Made by a program: the position numbers and the translations under genes
Source: Aminobacter sp. AP02
GTDB lineage: Bacteria; Pseudomonadota; Alphaproteobacteria; Rhizobiales; Rhizobiaceae
Length of the DNA: 64,000 nt
Direction: 5' to 3'
Assembly (NCBI RefSeq): GCF_003148805.1
Contig: NZ_QGGX01000010.1
Span: 62,001 to 126,000 of the forward strand
The notes under the pieces: generated by a model
Told to the model about the DNA's origin: nothing
Databases searched by the model: none
The model's input: only the letters and a program-made list of their open reading frames with translations
Part shown: in pieces, positions 45,354-54,345 of the stretch
Layout: each line of letters begins with the position of its first letter
Numbering within the stretch: the first letter of the stretch is position 1

Positions 45354-46133
45354 CTAGGGTTCGGGATAGATCAGCCGGTAATGCTCGCCGACGAGACAGT
45401 CGACCGGCTCTGTCGCCTGGATCTTCACGACGTTGGGTGCGTTGACACCGCTGACCTCAAGGATGAGCTTGCGGCGGATTGCGGTGATGAATTCGGAGGT
45501 GCGGTAAATGGGCAGGACGAACGAACCTGGCCCGCCCGTCACGCATTCGGCATAGTAGCGGTCCACGCCTTCAAGGCTCCCCGTTGGTCGAACGAGGATC
45601 GGCAATCCATTGATGATTATGCCGGTCGCGACCGCATTGTTGCGGGCAACCTCAACCGGCGCACCGGTGTTGTTGGGCCCGTCGCCAGAGATGTCGATGA
45701 CCTTCTTTTCGCCTCTCAACGCGTTGTTTTCCAGAAGGCCTGCCCCGAAGACCAGGGCATTCGAGATCGAAGTGCCGCCGGATCCGCCGATCGGGCTGGC
45801 TGCGAGCTTGGCGGCGAAATCGTCTGCGCTCTCGCGACCGTCGATGACTTGCCAGGGTATGACCGTGTCTTGCAGGACGCTTCCTGCCCATTCGAAATAG
45901 GTGACGGCAATGCGCCCCCTCAAACCCGAGAGTACGGCATTGATGAAGGCAGGATCGCGCAGCGCACCTACGTAACCGGCGCGCTGGAGCGCGAACTCCC
46001 CGTCGTCCATCGAACTTGAAACGTCGACGGCGAGCACCAGTTCGACATCGACCGTCCCTGCGTCCGCACCGACGATCGGGGTGACGGGCAGTTCGCAATT
46101 CATGCACAGGATTAGTGCCAGCGTTGCCAGCAT
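45354..46133 (-). CDS. DUF1194 family secreted protein with VWA-like domain
   Basis: A 259-residue exported protein. After a signal sequence (about 1-22, with a Cys near residue 13) the VWA-like domain starts VDVELVLAVDVSSSMDDGE, whose DVSSS is a metal-ion-dependent adhesion site. GGTSISNAL and KKVIDISGDGPNN supply further site residues. DUF1194 proteins are frequent in alphaproteobacteria and their role is unknown. It lies downstream of argB after a terminator. Confidence 0.88.
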   Translation of the reverse strand: MLATLALILCMNCELPVTPIVGADAGTVDVELVLAVDVSSSMDDGEFALQRAGYVGALRDPAFINAVLSGLRGRIAVTYFEWAGSVLQDTVIPWQVIDGRESADDFAAKLAASPIGGSGGTSISNALVFGAGLLENNALRGEKKVIDISGDGPNNTGAPVEVARNNAVATGIIINGLPILVRPTGSLEGVDRYYAECVTGGPGSFVLPIYRTSEFITAIRRKLILEVSGVNAPNVVKIQATEPVDCLVGEHYRLIYPEP

Positions 46134-46260
46134 CGCTTGTCGCGACGATCGCCCTCCGAGCGGACTTCATAGTCAGTGTGCGGCAAGTTGGGAAAAATGA
46201 AAGCCGATGCGCTTCAACGCTTCGTGATGGACATCGGCGCGCGAGATCTGCGCGAAACAA

Positions 46261-46282
46261 AAGGCCGGCGAAAGCCGGCCTT
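46261..46282 (-). terminator. Rho-independent terminator of argB
   Basis: AAGGCCGGC/GCCGGCCTT, perfect 9-bp arms with a GAAA loop; on the minus strand TTTGTTTC follows. It lies 36 bp after the argB stop, ahead of the DUF1194 gene. Confidence 0.85.
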
Positions 46283-46317
46283 TCCGCCATTCGGCGGTCA
46301 AAGCGGGGTTCAGGCAC

Positions 46318-47220
46318 TTACGGAACGATCAGCGTTCCCGCACCATGTTCGGTGAACAGTTCGAGCAGCACCGAATGCGGCGTCTTGCCATTGAGGATGA
46401 CGACGCCCTCGACACCGCGCTCGATCGCCTCGATGCAGGTTTCGACCTTGGGGATCATGCCGCCCGAAATGGTGCCGTCCTTGATCAGAGCCCTGGCGTC
46501 GGCGACGGTCAGCTCGTCGATCAGCTTTTTGTCCTTGTCGAGCACGCCGGGAACGTCGGTCAGGAACAGCAGGCGCGAGGCCTTGACCGCACCTGCGATG
46601 GCACCGGCAAAGGTGTCGGCGTTGATGTTGTAGGTGTGGCCGTCGCGGCCAGGGGCCACCGGTGCCAGAACCGGGATCATTTCCGAGCGGGCCAGCAGAT
46701 CCAGCAGCGTGCGGTCGACCTCGACCGGTTCGCCGACGAAGCCGAGATCAAGCACCTTTTCGATGTTGCTGTCGGGGTCGATCATGGTCTTCTTGGCCTT
46801 TTCGGCGAAGACCATGTTGCCGTCCTTGCCGCACAGGCCGATCGCCCATTCGCCCTCGGCGTTGATGAGCGCGACGATCTCCTTGTTGATCGAACCGGCC
46901 AGAACCATCTCGACGATTTCGACCGTCTTCTGGTCGGTAACGCGCAGGCCGCCCTCGAACTTCGATTCGATGCCCATCTTGGTCAGCATCGCGCCGATCT
47001 GCGGACCGCCGCCATGCACGACGATCGGATTGACCCCCGACTGCTTCAGTAAGGCGATGTCGCGGGCGAAGGCGCGGCCCAGCTCGACATTGCCCATGGC
47101 GTGGCCGCCGTACTTCACCACGACGGTCTTGTTTTCGTAGCGCTGCATGTAGGGCAAGGCCGCGGAGAGCAGGGCGGCCTGCATTTCGGCGGTGGCGGCG
47201 ACGTTCGTCGTCATCGGCAT
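46318..47220 (-). CDS. argB: Acetylglutamate kinase
   Basis: A 300-residue amino-acid kinase phosphorylating N-acetylglutamate in arginine synthesis. The nucleotide site shows [12 protein letters not shown] and [11 protein letters not shown]; substrate residues lie in GGLRVTD and [15 protein letters not shown]; the C-terminal lobe includes [10 protein letters not shown] and [11 protein letters not shown] at 47220 or 47214 fits; GGGA lies nearby. The enzyme of this clade is hexameric and Arg-inhibited because of its long N-terminus. In related genomes argB follows engB directly; here about 3.3 kb separates them. Confidence 0.96.
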   Translation of the reverse strand: MPMTTNVAATAEMQAALLSAALPYMQRYENKTVVVKYGGHAMGNVELGRAFARDIALLKQSGVNPIVVHGGGPQIGAMLTKMGIESKFEGGLRVTDQKTVEIVEMVLAGSINKEIVALINAEGEWAIGLCGKDGNMVFAEKAKKTMIDPDSNIEKVLDLGFVGEPVEVDRTLLDLLARSEMIPVLAPVAPGRDGHTYNINADTFAGAIAGAVKASRLLFLTDVPGVLDKDKKLIDELTVADARALIKDGTISGGMIPKVETCIEAIERGVEGVVILNGKTPHSVLLELFTEHGAGTLIVP

Positions 47221-47401
47221 GGGTCCCGGATCGATGGAAAAGGTCGGCGCGGTCTTAGCCGGAAACCGGGCAGGGGGCAAATGGTTCGATGGTTGGCGCG
47301 CGGATGCGGGGCCATGAGTGATGCGCAGCTGAACCGGTTGCGGATTGCCGATCCGCTAAACAGCAGTTGCATTTCATCCTTCGCCACGTAACTTGGCGAC
47401 C

Positions 47402-47941
47402 ATGACGCCGCAGGACATCACCAAACTGATTGTGCGGACCTCGATGAAGGATCGTGCGGCCTTCGATCTGCTCTACCGGCAGACGAGCTCGAAACTTTTC
47501 GGCGTTTGCCTGCGTGTATTGAATGACAGGGCGAATGCCGAAGAGGCGCTACAGGAGGTCTTCGTCAAGATCTGGACGAAGGCCGACCGGTTTGCGGCCT
47601 CCGAACTGAGCCCCATTTCGTGGCTTGTGGCAATCGCGCGCAATCATGCGATCGACCGTATCCGGGCACGGCGTCAGGCGCCCCTTGCTATTGACGAGGC
47701 GCTTGAGGTTGCCGACCCGGCGCCGGGGCCTGAGGCGGCCGCTTTGGCCGGCGACGAGGCTGGGCGTATCAAGGGCTGCCTCGAAGAACTGGACAAGGAG
47801 AGGGCGGCTGCGGTGCGCGGCGCCTATCTCAAGGGCGAGAGTTATGCCGAACTTGCGGAGCGCCATGGCGTGCCGCTCAACACCATGCGTACGTGGCTGC
47901 GCCGCAGCTTGCTGAAACTTAGGGAATGCCTGGAAAGATGA
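47402..47941 (+). CDS. ECF-family RNA polymerase sigma factor (SigK-like)
   Basis: A 179-residue sigma factor. Region 2 spans about 10-85 with FDLLYRQTSSKLFGVCLRVL and the core-binding AEEALQEVFVKIWTKADRF, followed by region 4 (about 118-175) whose HTH reads GESYAELAERHGVPLNTMRTWLRRSLLKLRECL. There is no ECF zinc motif in the sigma itself. ATG at 47402 is better than a TTG at 47393. The stop overlaps the anti-sigma gene start (ATGA), so the pair is coupled. It probably controls the fasciclin gene and its own operon. Confidence 0.92.
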   Translation: MTPQDITKLIVRTSMKDRAAFDLLYRQTSSKLFGVCLRVLNDRANAEEALQEVFVKIWTKADRFAASELSPISWLVAIARNHAIDRIRARRQAPLAIDEALEVADPAPGPEAAALAGDEAGRIKGCLEELDKERAAAVRGAYLKGESYAELAERHGVPLNTMRTWLRRSLLKLRECLER

Positions 47942-48654
47942 CGCTAGCGGAAGACAGCGGACCGGAACGTGGAGGCGACGACATCCTCGCCGCCGAATAC
48001 GTTCTCGGCGTGCTTTCGGCCGACGAACGGCGCCAGGTGAGCGCTCGTATCGCGGCGGAGCCTGACTTCGCGCGGATGGTCGATAGATGGGAAGTGCATC
48101 TTGCCCCGCTGGCGGTCGGCTATCCCGAGATCGATGTAGCGCCCTCGGTCAAGCAGGCTATCGATCGCAGATTGTTCACCGAACAGACAGAGACTGCAGG
48201 GCGGCCGAGGCTTTGGTCGAGCCTTGGCTTCTGGCGCGGCCTGGCAGCCGCAGCGGTCGCCGCGCTGGCCATCTATGTTGCGGTTCCCTACATCAATCCG
48301 CCTGCCCAGGCGCCGCGGGAGTTCATGGTGGCCTCGCTTGCCGCGGATGGCAGCGACGTGAAGTACATGATCATGTATGACGCGGCGACAAATGAGATAG
48401 GCCTGTCGCATGTCGCCGGCGAACGCGCTTCGGGCAAGGACTTCGAACTCTGGATGATCGACGCCAACGCCCAGCCGGTGTCAATGGGCGTCATTCCGGC
48501 CGGAACGACCATGAAGATGCCGGTCAAAGAGGGGATGCGCGGCAAGTTCGCCGCCGGGACCGTGCTCGCCGTCAGCGTCGAGCCGGTGGGAGGCTCGCCA
48601 ACCGGCCTGCCGACCGGCCCTGTTGTCGCCGCTGGCGATCTCCGCCAAATTTGA
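47938..48654 (+). CDS. Anti-sigma factor, RskA-like
   Basis: A 238-residue single-pass membrane protein. The N-terminal cytoplasmic part (about 10-85, DDILAAEYVLGVLSADERRQV) is the sigma-binding domain; one helix at about 100-120 (GLAAAAVAALAIYVAVPYI) is followed by a periplasmic RskA C-terminal domain (SLAADGSDVKYMIM ... GKDFELWMIDANAQPVSMG). Partner sigma is encoded immediately upstream with a four-base overlap. Release of the sigma probably needs proteolysis or a redox signal; no Cys pair is present, so a thiol switch is unlikely. Confidence 0.9.
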   Translation: MTLAEDSGPERGGDDILAAEYVLGVLSADERRQVSARIAAEPDFARMVDRWEVHLAPLAVGYPEIDVAPSVKQAIDRRLFTEQTETAGRPRLWSSLGFWRGLAAAAVAALAIYVAVPYINPPAQAPREFMVASLAADGSDVKYMIMYDAATNEIGLSHVAGERASGKDFELWMIDANAQPVSMGVIPAGTTMKMPVKEGMRGKFAAGTVLAVSVEPVGGSPTGLPTGPVVAAGDLRQI

Positions 48655-48753
48655 TCTCAGAAATTTTTTGCTCGCAGATTGAAACTTCATCGTCGTAATG
48701 CTCGTACCTGCAAGGTTTGGAGAATTTTCGATGAAAGAAATAAGTATATTTTG

Positions 48754-48781
48754 TTGAATTCGCGAAACTAATTGAATTCGC
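48754..48781 (+). repeat. Tandem direct repeat in AT-rich region before the fasciclin gene
   Basis: TTGAATTCGC occurs twice (48754-48763 and 48772-48781), period 18 bp, inside the 182-bp AT-rich gap between the anti-sigma and fasciclin genes. The local AT content is far above the rest of the window. The copies lie 56 bp before the fasciclin start and may be activator sites or part of the promoter region. Confidence 0.5.
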
Positions 48782-48836
48782 ATCCGTAACTTCTTGTGTC
48801 TTTTTCATCCCGCGAAAAAACTCAAGGAGTTGTGAC

Positions 48837-49388
48837 ATGCGCAAGATCTATCTCTCGTTACTCGCCGGGTCATTTTCCGCTCTCGCTACCTTCGCTTATG
48901 CCGAAAATCCCATGGTTGGCGGTGCTGCCATGTATGCCAACAAGAATATCGTCGAGAACGCTGTCAATTCGAAGGACCACACCACGCTCGTGGCGGCCGT
49001 GAAGGCAGCCGGTCTGGTCGACACGCTCGAGGGCAAGGGCCCGTTCACTGTCTTTGCTCCAACCAACGAGGCCTTCGCGGCACTTCCCGCTGGCACGGTC
49101 GAGACCCTGCTAAAGCCCGAAAACAAGGACAAGCTGACCAAGATCCTGACCTGCCATGTCGTCGGCGCCAAGGCCATGTCGGCTGACGTCGCCAAGATGG
49201 TCATGGCCGATGGCGGCGCACACAAGGTCGAGACTGCAGGCGGCTGCGCCCTGACACTCAAGGATGCTGGCGGCAAGGTCACGGTAACAGACGAAAACGG
49301 CAACGTCGCCAACGTCACGATCGCCGATGTCGCCCAGTCGAACGGCGTCATCCATGTCATCGACAAGGTGCTGCTGCCGAAGATGTAA
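48837..49388 (+). CDS. Secreted fasciclin (FAS1) domain protein
   Basis: A 183-residue exported protein. The signal peptide (MRKIYLSLLAGSFSALATFA) ends near YAEN. One FAS1 domain follows (about 45-180) with the H1 motif KGPFTVFAPTNEAFAAL and the H2 motif near the end NGVIHVIDKVLLP. FAS1 domains mediate adhesion or polymer contact. Start at ATG 48837 follows AAGGAG. It is the likely regulated target of the adjacent sigma/anti-sigma pair; similar trios occur in alphaproteobacteria. Confidence 0.93.
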   Translation: MRKIYLSLLAGSFSALATFAYAENPMVGGAAMYANKNIVENAVNSKDHTTLVAAVKAAGLVDTLEGKGPFTVFAPTNEAFAALPAGTVETLLKPENKDKLTKILTCHVVGAKAMSADVAKMVMADGGAHKVETAGGCALTLKDAGGKVTVTDENGNVANVTIADVAQSNGVIHVIDKVLLPKM

Positions 49389-49448
49389 GCCTGGCGGGCA
49401 GGGCGATTGCGCGCGCTGGGGCTCCCTGAGGTGCGTGCAATCGGCAAG

Positions 49449-49477
49449 CGCCCCGCAACGGTCTGCGTTGCGGGGCG
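49449..49477 (+). terminator. Hairpin after the fasciclin gene
   Basis: Perfect 12-bp arms CGCCCCGCAACG / CGTTGCGGGGCG around GTCTG, 60 bp after the stop; TCCATTTTCT follows. Good terminator despite the spaced T-tract. Confidence 0.7.
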
Positions 49478-49550
49478 TGGTCCATTTTCTCAAGCCGTAT
49501 TGATTTTGCAGTGATGCGACACCGGCCTATGGTCGGTCAGGAGATGTGCC

Positions 49551-50048
49551 ATGGATCGCCGTTCATTCTTGTTGGGCAGCGCAGCGATTGCCGTTCTTGC
49601 GGGCCTGGTGTTGTCCAGGCGGCTGAACATATCGGCCCCGGCGTTGGCCGAGGACTTCGAGGTCACCAAGACAGACGCCCAATGGCGCGCGATCCTTTCG
49701 CCCGCCGCCTTCGCGGTGTTGCGCCAGGAAGATACCGAGCCGCCGGGATCGAGCCCGCTACTCAACGAACACCGCACGGGCAACTTCCATTGCGCCGGTT
49801 GCGATCTCGCCGTCTACGCTTCAGCCACCAAGTTCGATTCCCACACCGGCTGGCCGAGCTTTTGGGAAGCGCTGCCAAATGCAGTCGGCACAAAGGTCGA
49901 CAGCTCCCTGCTGATGACCCGTACCGAGGTGCATTGCCGCCGCTGCGGCGGTCATCTTGGTCACGTCTTCGATGATGGTCCGCCGCCGACCGGCAAGCGC
50001 CATTGCATCAATGGCGTGGCGCTGACCTTCAGGCCAGTGGCGGCGTAG
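49551..50048 (+). CDS. msrB: Peptide-methionine (R)-S-oxide reductase, Tat-exported
   Basis: A 165-residue MsrB with an N-terminal twin-arginine signal (MDRRSFLLGSAAIAVLAGLV). The zinc-binding Cys pairs are CAGC (about 81-84) and CRRCGGHLGH (about 127-136); the catalytic Cys is in KRHCINGVAL (about 150). GWPSFWEAL is the substrate pocket. It should repair R-methionine sulfoxide in periplasmic proteins, an uncommon location since most MsrB are cytosolic. It lies next to the fasciclin/sigma block and may be part of an envelope oxidative-stress set. Confidence 0.94.
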   Translation: MDRRSFLLGSAAIAVLAGLVLSRRLNISAPALAEDFEVTKTDAQWRAILSPAAFAVLRQEDTEPPGSSPLLNEHRTGNFHCAGCDLAVYASATKFDSHTGWPSFWEALPNAVGTKVDSSLLMTRTEVHCRRCGGHLGHVFDDGPPPTGKRHCINGVALTFRPVAA

Positions 50049-50136
50049 CGTTCTCACACGCCTTGTCCCCTTGACCTTAAGATATGTTGAGGTTGTATCG
50101 ACGTGCTCTCACCATCACGAAAACAAGAGAGCGGCG

Positions 50137-50469
50137 ATGACCCAAAATGCGAAGAATGAACCAAACGGCCCGGTGGCGTTCGTCAACATCTTCACCTTGA
50201 AGCCTGGCAAGCTCGACGACTTCATCGCCCTTCAAAAGATCAATCTGGAGCGTTCAGTCGGAAATGTGCCGGGTTGGCGGGGCAGCCGGTTGCATCGTTC
50301 GATCGACGGCAACACGGCGATCATGATCAGCACCTTCGACAGCGTCGCCGACCACCAGCGCGTGCATGAGACGCAAGGGTTCACCGAGCATATCGAGAAG
50401 GTCGCCCCGCTGATCGAAAGCGTGACGCCGGGCTATTACCAGGTCGTCCATGAGGTGACGCAGGCTTGA
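50137..50469 (+). CDS. Antibiotic biosynthesis monooxygenase (ABM) domain protein
   Basis: A 110-residue protein. The ABM ferredoxin-like fold is seen in VAFVNIFTLKPGKLDDFIALQKI, then a long helix, and SRLHRSIDGNTAIMISTFDS. Such dimers act as quinol or polyketide monooxygenases or as heme-degrading enzymes; the substrate is unknown. ATG at 50137 follows GAGAGCGGCG. Convergent with engB. Confidence 0.85.
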   Translation: MTQNAKNEPNGPVAFVNIFTLKPGKLDDFIALQKINLERSVGNVPGWRGSRLHRSIDGNTAIMISTFDSVADHQRVHETQGFTEHIEKVAPLIESVTPGYYQVVHEVTQA

Positions 50470-50505
50470 GGCCGGTCACCCCGAAAGACAGTGGATGGTG
50501 GCCGC

Positions 50506-51171
50506 TCAGCCGCCATTGACCACGAGCGCGATCGCCTCTCGCAACTCGTCCATGCCTACGCCCTTTTCCGAGGAGGTCGCGAGCACGGTCGGGAAGGCGG
50601 CGGCGCGCTTCTTGATCTTCAACAGCGTGTCCTCAATCAGCGGCTGCACGCCCGCAGCCTTGATCTTGTCGGTCTTGGTGAGGACGATCTGATAGGAGAT
50701 GGCGGCCTTGTCGAGCAGGGTCAGAACCTCCTCGTCGTTCTTCTTGATGCCGTGGCGCGAATCGATGAGCACGTAGACGCGCTTGAGGGTCACCCGGCCG
50801 CGCAGATAGTCGAACACCAGCTTGGTCCAGGCATCGACCTGATCCTTGGGTGCCTTGGCATAGCCGTAGCCCGGCATGTCGACCAGTGCCATCGGCGGCA
50901 AGTCGCCGGCCTGGCCGGAATAGCCGTCGGGCACGAAGTAGTTGAGCTCCTGGGTGCGCCCCGGCGTGTTGGAGGTGCGCGCGAGCCCGCTGTGTCGAAC
51001 CAGCGCATTGATCAGCGAAGACTTGCCGACGTTGGAGCGGCCGGCGAAGGCGATCTCCGGCGGCCCTTCGGGAGGCAGGAACTTCATTGAAGGTACGCCA
51101 CGGATGAAGACCCATGGGCGCGTGAAGAGCTCGGCACTGACCGGCGCTGTTGGTGTTGTCTGATCGTTCAA
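50506..51171 (-). CDS. engB: Ribosome-assembly GTPase EngB/YihA
   Basis: A 221-residue GTPase. P-loop [12 protein letters not shown] (G1), TPGRT (G2), VDMPGYG (G3), TKTDK (G4) and a TSSEKGVG G5 are all intact. The protein helps large-subunit assembly. Start: TTG at 51171 overlapping the upstream CatB-like gene stop (TTGA), giving [16 protein letters not shown]; this is the first start near the conserved region. In related genomes engB lies between yidC and argB; an acetyltransferase gene now intervenes before it. Confidence 0.95.
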   Translation of the reverse strand: MNDQTTPTAPVSAELFTRPWVFIRGVPSMKFLPPEGPPEIAFAGRSNVGKSSLINALVRHSGLARTSNTPGRTQELNYFVPDGYSGQAGDLPPMALVDMPGYGYAKAPKDQVDAWTKLVFDYLRGRVTLKRVYVLIDSRHGIKKNDEEVLTLLDKAAISYQIVLTKTDKIKAAGVQPLIEDTLLKIKKRAAAFPTVLATSSEKGVGMDELREAIALVVNGG

Positions 51172-51818
51172 GCCGCTGCCTCCAGCAGAGAAATATCCGA
51201 GCCGCGAATGGCATTGAGGTTGCGGCCGATCTTGTCCACCGGCCAATCCCACCAGGCAATCGTCAAGAGCCGTTCGATGGTCTTGTCGTCGAAACGCTTC
51301 TTGACCACGACGGAAGGATTGCCGGCTACGATCGCATAAGGCGGTACGTGCCGGCTGACAACCGATTTCGCAGCAATGATGGCGCCGTGGCCGATATGCA
51401 CGCCCGGCAAGATCACCGCTTCCATGCCGATCCACACATCATTGCCGAGCACGGTGTCGCCGCGCACCTCCTTGTGCCAGGTGGCGACATCGAAGCCTTC
51501 CTCCCAGCCGTGGCCGAAAATGTTGAATGGATAGGTGGAAAAGCCCGACATGGCGTGATTGGCGCCGTTCATGATGAAACGCGCGCCCTCGGCGATAGCG
51601 CAGAACTTCCCGATGATCAGCTTGTCGCCGATGAAGGGGTAGTGATGCAGGACGCATTTCTGCTGAAACAGGTCCGGTCCCTCGGGGTCGTCGTAATAGG
51701 TGAAGTCGCCGATCTCGATGTTTTCGGCATCGACGAGCGGCTTGAGGAAACCGACGCGCTTGTGCATCGGCATGGGGTGCTTGATCGACGGGTTCGGTCC
51801 CTGCATGGCTGCGTCCAT
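51168..51818 (-). CDS. CatB/Vat-like hexapeptide O-acetyltransferase
   Basis: A 216-residue trimeric acetyltransferase of the xenobiotic (XAT) group. Left-handed beta-helix repeats run across about 60-170: [59 protein letters not shown] contains the catalytic His found in Vat and CatB proteins, which acetylate streptogramin or chloramphenicol. The natural role in soil bacteria is unproven. ATG at 51818 or 51806 are alternatives; the frame is open further up to 51911. It is coupled to engB, so its expression is tied to a core GTPase. Confidence 0.87.
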   Translation of the reverse strand: MDAAMQGPNPSIKHPMPMHKRVGFLKPLVDAENIEIGDFTYYDDPEGPDLFQQKCVLHHYPFIGDKLIIGKFCAIAEGARFIMNGANHAMSGFSTYPFNIFGHGWEEGFDVATWHKEVRGDTVLGNDVWIGMEAVILPGVHIGHGAIIAAKSVVSRHVPPYAIVAGNPSVVVKKRFDDKTIERLLTIAWWDWPVDKIGRNLNAIRGSDISLLEAAA

Positions 51819-52086
51819 TTTGATGCGTGTGCCATGACAGTATAGCGCGATCCAACGCGATGGCATCGGGGGAGGTGTCGGGGGCCGGCTGCCTTGGCAG
51901 ACCCGCAGCATGGCAGGACAAACCGGGGTCCCGCAAGGGATGCAGGACCCCGGCCTTGCCGAGACGGTTCAATTCTGACCGGGGGGTGGTCAGAAACCGC
52001 CACCCCACAGGCTGATGCATGAGAGGCATCACAAAGTTACGGGGCCGGCGCCGCAAAAGTTTCAGTGGGTCATGTGTGCGGAAAGA
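51819..52086. other. Intergenic region between the CatB-like gene and yidC
   Basis: About 268 bp without a supported gene. It contains a hairpin CCGGGGTCC/GGACCCCGG (51923-51931 / 51945-51953) with a 13-base loop, and a weaker GGGGTGG/CCACCCC pair near 51980-52010. Either could affect transcription from the yidC side into the CatB-like gene. No promoter could be fixed. Confidence 0.6.
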
Positions 52087-52115
52087 AAAAGGCCCCGGAC
52101 GTGCCGGGGCCTTTT
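52087..52115 (-). terminator. Rho-independent terminator after yidC
   Basis: Perfect 12-bp arms AAAAGGCCCCGG / CCGGGGCCTTTT around ACGTG, followed on the minus strand by more T residues (TTTTTC). It lies 22 bp after the yidC stop and separates the rpmH-rnpA-yidC unit from the CatB-like/engB unit. Confidence 0.9.
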
Positions 52116-52136
52116 CGTTTTCTCCACGACGTCCGG

Positions 52137-53951
52137 CTATTCGGCCGGTGTCGGTTTTTTCTTGAACAGCGCCATGAGGTTGTCCCACAGCTCGATCTTG
52201 GCGCCCTGGCGCTTCATGATCACGCCCTGCTGGAGGATCGACAGCGAGTTGTTCCATGCCCAGTAGATGACGAGGCCCGCCGGGAACGATGCCAGCATGA
52301 AGGTGAACAGGATCGGCATCCAGGTGAAGATCATCGCCTGGGTCGGATCCGGAGGCGTCGGGTTCATGCGCATCTGCAGGAACATGGTGACGCCCATGAT
52401 CAGGGGCCAGACGCCGATCATCAGGAAGGCGGGCACGCCCCATGGCAGCAGGCCGAACAGGTTGAACAGCGACGTCGGATCGGGAGCCGCCAGATCGTGG
52501 ATCCAGCCGAAGAACGGCGCATGGCGCATTTCGATGGTGACGTAGAGCACCTTGTAGAGCGCGAAGAACACTGGGATCTGGATCAACACCGGCCAGCAGC
52601 CGGCGAGCGGATTGATCTTCTCGGTCTTGTACAGCTCCATCATCGCCTGTTGCTGCTTCATCTTGTCATCCGCGTATTTCTCGCGGATTTCCAGCATCTT
52701 GGGCTGAACCATCTTCATGTTCGCCATCGACTTGTACGACTTGTTGGCGAGCGGGAAGAAGATGGCCTTGACGATGACGGTGGTGGCGAGGATCGCCAGG
52801 CCGAAATTGCCGAGCATCTTGTAGAGCGTGTCGATGAGCCAGAACATCGGCTTGGTGATGAAGTAGAACCAGCCCCAGTCGATCAGAAGCTCGAACTGGC
52901 GGATCTGGCGATCCTTCTCATAGGCGTTGATCTTGGCCACTTCCTTGGCGCCGGCAAAGACCAGCGTCTCGACCGTTGCCGACTGGCCGGCAGCAACAGT
53001 GATCGGGTCTGTCAGATAGTCGGCCTGATAGCGCGGGCGGCCATCCTCGAAGTAGGAAAAGCGCGGCTGGAACGGCTGCTTGCCCGAGGGGACCAGCGTG
53101 GCGGCCCAGTATTTGTCGGTGATGCCGAGCCAGCCGTCGGTCGACTTGCCTGGCAGGACCTGCTTGTCCTTCTCGATCGAGGCGTACTTGATCTCTTGCA
53201 GGCCTTCGGTGCCGGTGACGCCGATAAGGCCTTCGTGCAGCACGTAGGTCGAGGCATGCAGCGGCTTGTCGAAACGGGTGATGCGGCCGTAGTTCGACAG
53301 CGACACATCGGCGCCGCTGGCATTGGTCACCGTATCGGAGACCGTGAACATGTAGTTCTGATCGACAGCGATGGTACGCTTGAACGTCAGGCCCTTTTCA
53401 TTGGTGAAGGTCAGCGTCACGGGCGTTGCCGGCGTCAGGGTCTGGGCGCCTTCGGCGGTCCACACCGTGTCGGGACCTGGAACGGTACCTGTCGCTTCGC
53501 TGCCGACGAAGCCTATCTCGCTGTAGAAGCCGGACGGCAGCGCCTGCGGGTTCAACAGCTCGATGATGGGCGAGGTCGGCTCGACGGCAACGCGGTAGTG
53601 CTTGAGGCTGATGTCGTCGATGCGCGCGCCGGTCAGGTTGATCGAACCCTTCAGGCTCGGCGTGTCGAGCGGGATGCGGCCCGAAGCTGCAATCGCCTGT
53701 GCACGGTCAGCGACCGAGACCTGGGTCGCCGGCGCACCGGGAATGCCGGCTTGCGGTGCCGTTGGCGTTCCGGCGCCGGGCGTCGTGCCGGCCGGTTGCG
53801 CGGCCTTCTGCTGCTGGGCCACGCGCTCGGCCTCGATCCGCGCGGTTTCCCGCTGCGTTTCGACGCGAGGGTTCATGTAGAACACCTGCCAGAGCGTCAG
53901 GATCAGCACCGACAAGGCGATGGTGATAAAGAAATTACGGTTGTTTTCCAT
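52137..53951 (-). CDS. yidC: Membrane protein insertase YidC
   Basis: A 604-residue insertase. Helix 1 (about 5-25, FFITIALSVLILTLWQVFYM) is followed by a large periplasmic beta-sandwich domain (about 80-350, with a Pro/Ala/Thr linker before it), then five helices of the 60KD_IMP domain with YKTEKINPLAGCWPVLIQIPVFFALYK and the basic end. It inserts Sec-dependent and independent membrane proteins, acting with SRP. Length fits the Gram-negative type. A strong terminator ends the operon. Confidence 0.97.
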   Translation of the reverse strand: MENNRNFFITIALSVLILTLWQVFYMNPRVETQRETARIEAERVAQQQKAAQPAGTTPGAGTPTAPQAGIPGAPATQVSVADRAQAIAASGRIPLDTPSLKGSINLTGARIDDISLKHYRVAVEPTSPIIELLNPQALPSGFYSEIGFVGSEATGTVPGPDTVWTAEGAQTLTPATPVTLTFTNEKGLTFKRTIAVDQNYMFTVSDTVTNASGADVSLSNYGRITRFDKPLHASTYVLHEGLIGVTGTEGLQEIKYASIEKDKQVLPGKSTDGWLGITDKYWAATLVPSGKQPFQPRFSYFEDGRPRYQADYLTDPITVAAGQSATVETLVFAGAKEVAKINAYEKDRQIRQFELLIDWGWFYFITKPMFWLIDTLYKMLGNFGLAILATTVIVKAIFFPLANKSYKSMANMKMVQPKMLEIREKYADDKMKQQQAMMELYKTEKINPLAGCWPVLIQIPVFFALYKVLYVTIEMRHAPFFGWIHDLAAPDPTSLFNLFGLLPWGVPAFLMIGVWPLIMGVTMFLQMRMNPTPPDPTQAMIFTWMPILFTFMLASFPAGLVIYWAWNNSLSILQQGVIMKRQGAKIELWDNLMALFKKKPTPAE

Positions 53952-53960
53952 CGAAAGCCC

Positions 53961-54329
53961 TTATCGCGTTCCGCGAATACGCCGAGAAAGTTCGGCCGTG
54001 ATCTGGCCGAAAGGGGCGGTGAGCACGTCTTCGCGCCCGACGATCACATAGTCTTTGCCGGCGGCCATGTCACCTGCGGCATGTGTACGAACGGCTTCCC
54101 TGAGGCGCCGTTTGACGCGATTGCGCACAACCGCATTGCCGACCTTCTTGGTAACGGTATAGCCGACCCTGGGCCCCGTTTCGTCGCCGCGATCCAAAAC
54201 CTCGACGAGAAAAAACCGTCCGCGCCGCTTGTCACCGCGGCGGACGGCCAGAAACTGTTTTCTTTTCAGAAGCCGTTCGGGGCCGCGTCCATGCGGCGCA
54301 GACCCCTCAGGCTTGCTGTCAGCGGGCAA
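53961..54329 (-). CDS. rnpA: Ribonuclease P protein component
   Basis: A 122-residue basic protein. The RNR motif is in [19 protein letters not shown] (about 64-82), and the N-terminal hydrophobic patch is [14 protein letters not shown]. It assists RNase P RNA in cutting tRNA precursors. The start is TTG at 54329, 16 bp after rpmH; the GGCGGGAA stretch ahead serves as ribosome site. The N-terminal 18 residues are variable, so a start further inside cannot be excluded. Confidence 0.93.
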   Translation of the reverse strand: MPADSKPEGSAPHGRGPERLLKRKQFLAVRRGDKRRGRFFLVEVLDRGDETGPRVGYTVTKKVGNAVVRNRVKRRLREAVRTHAAGDMAAGKDYVIVGREDVLTAPFGQITAELSRRIRGTR

Positions 54330-54345
54330 GGTTCCCGCCTATGGC

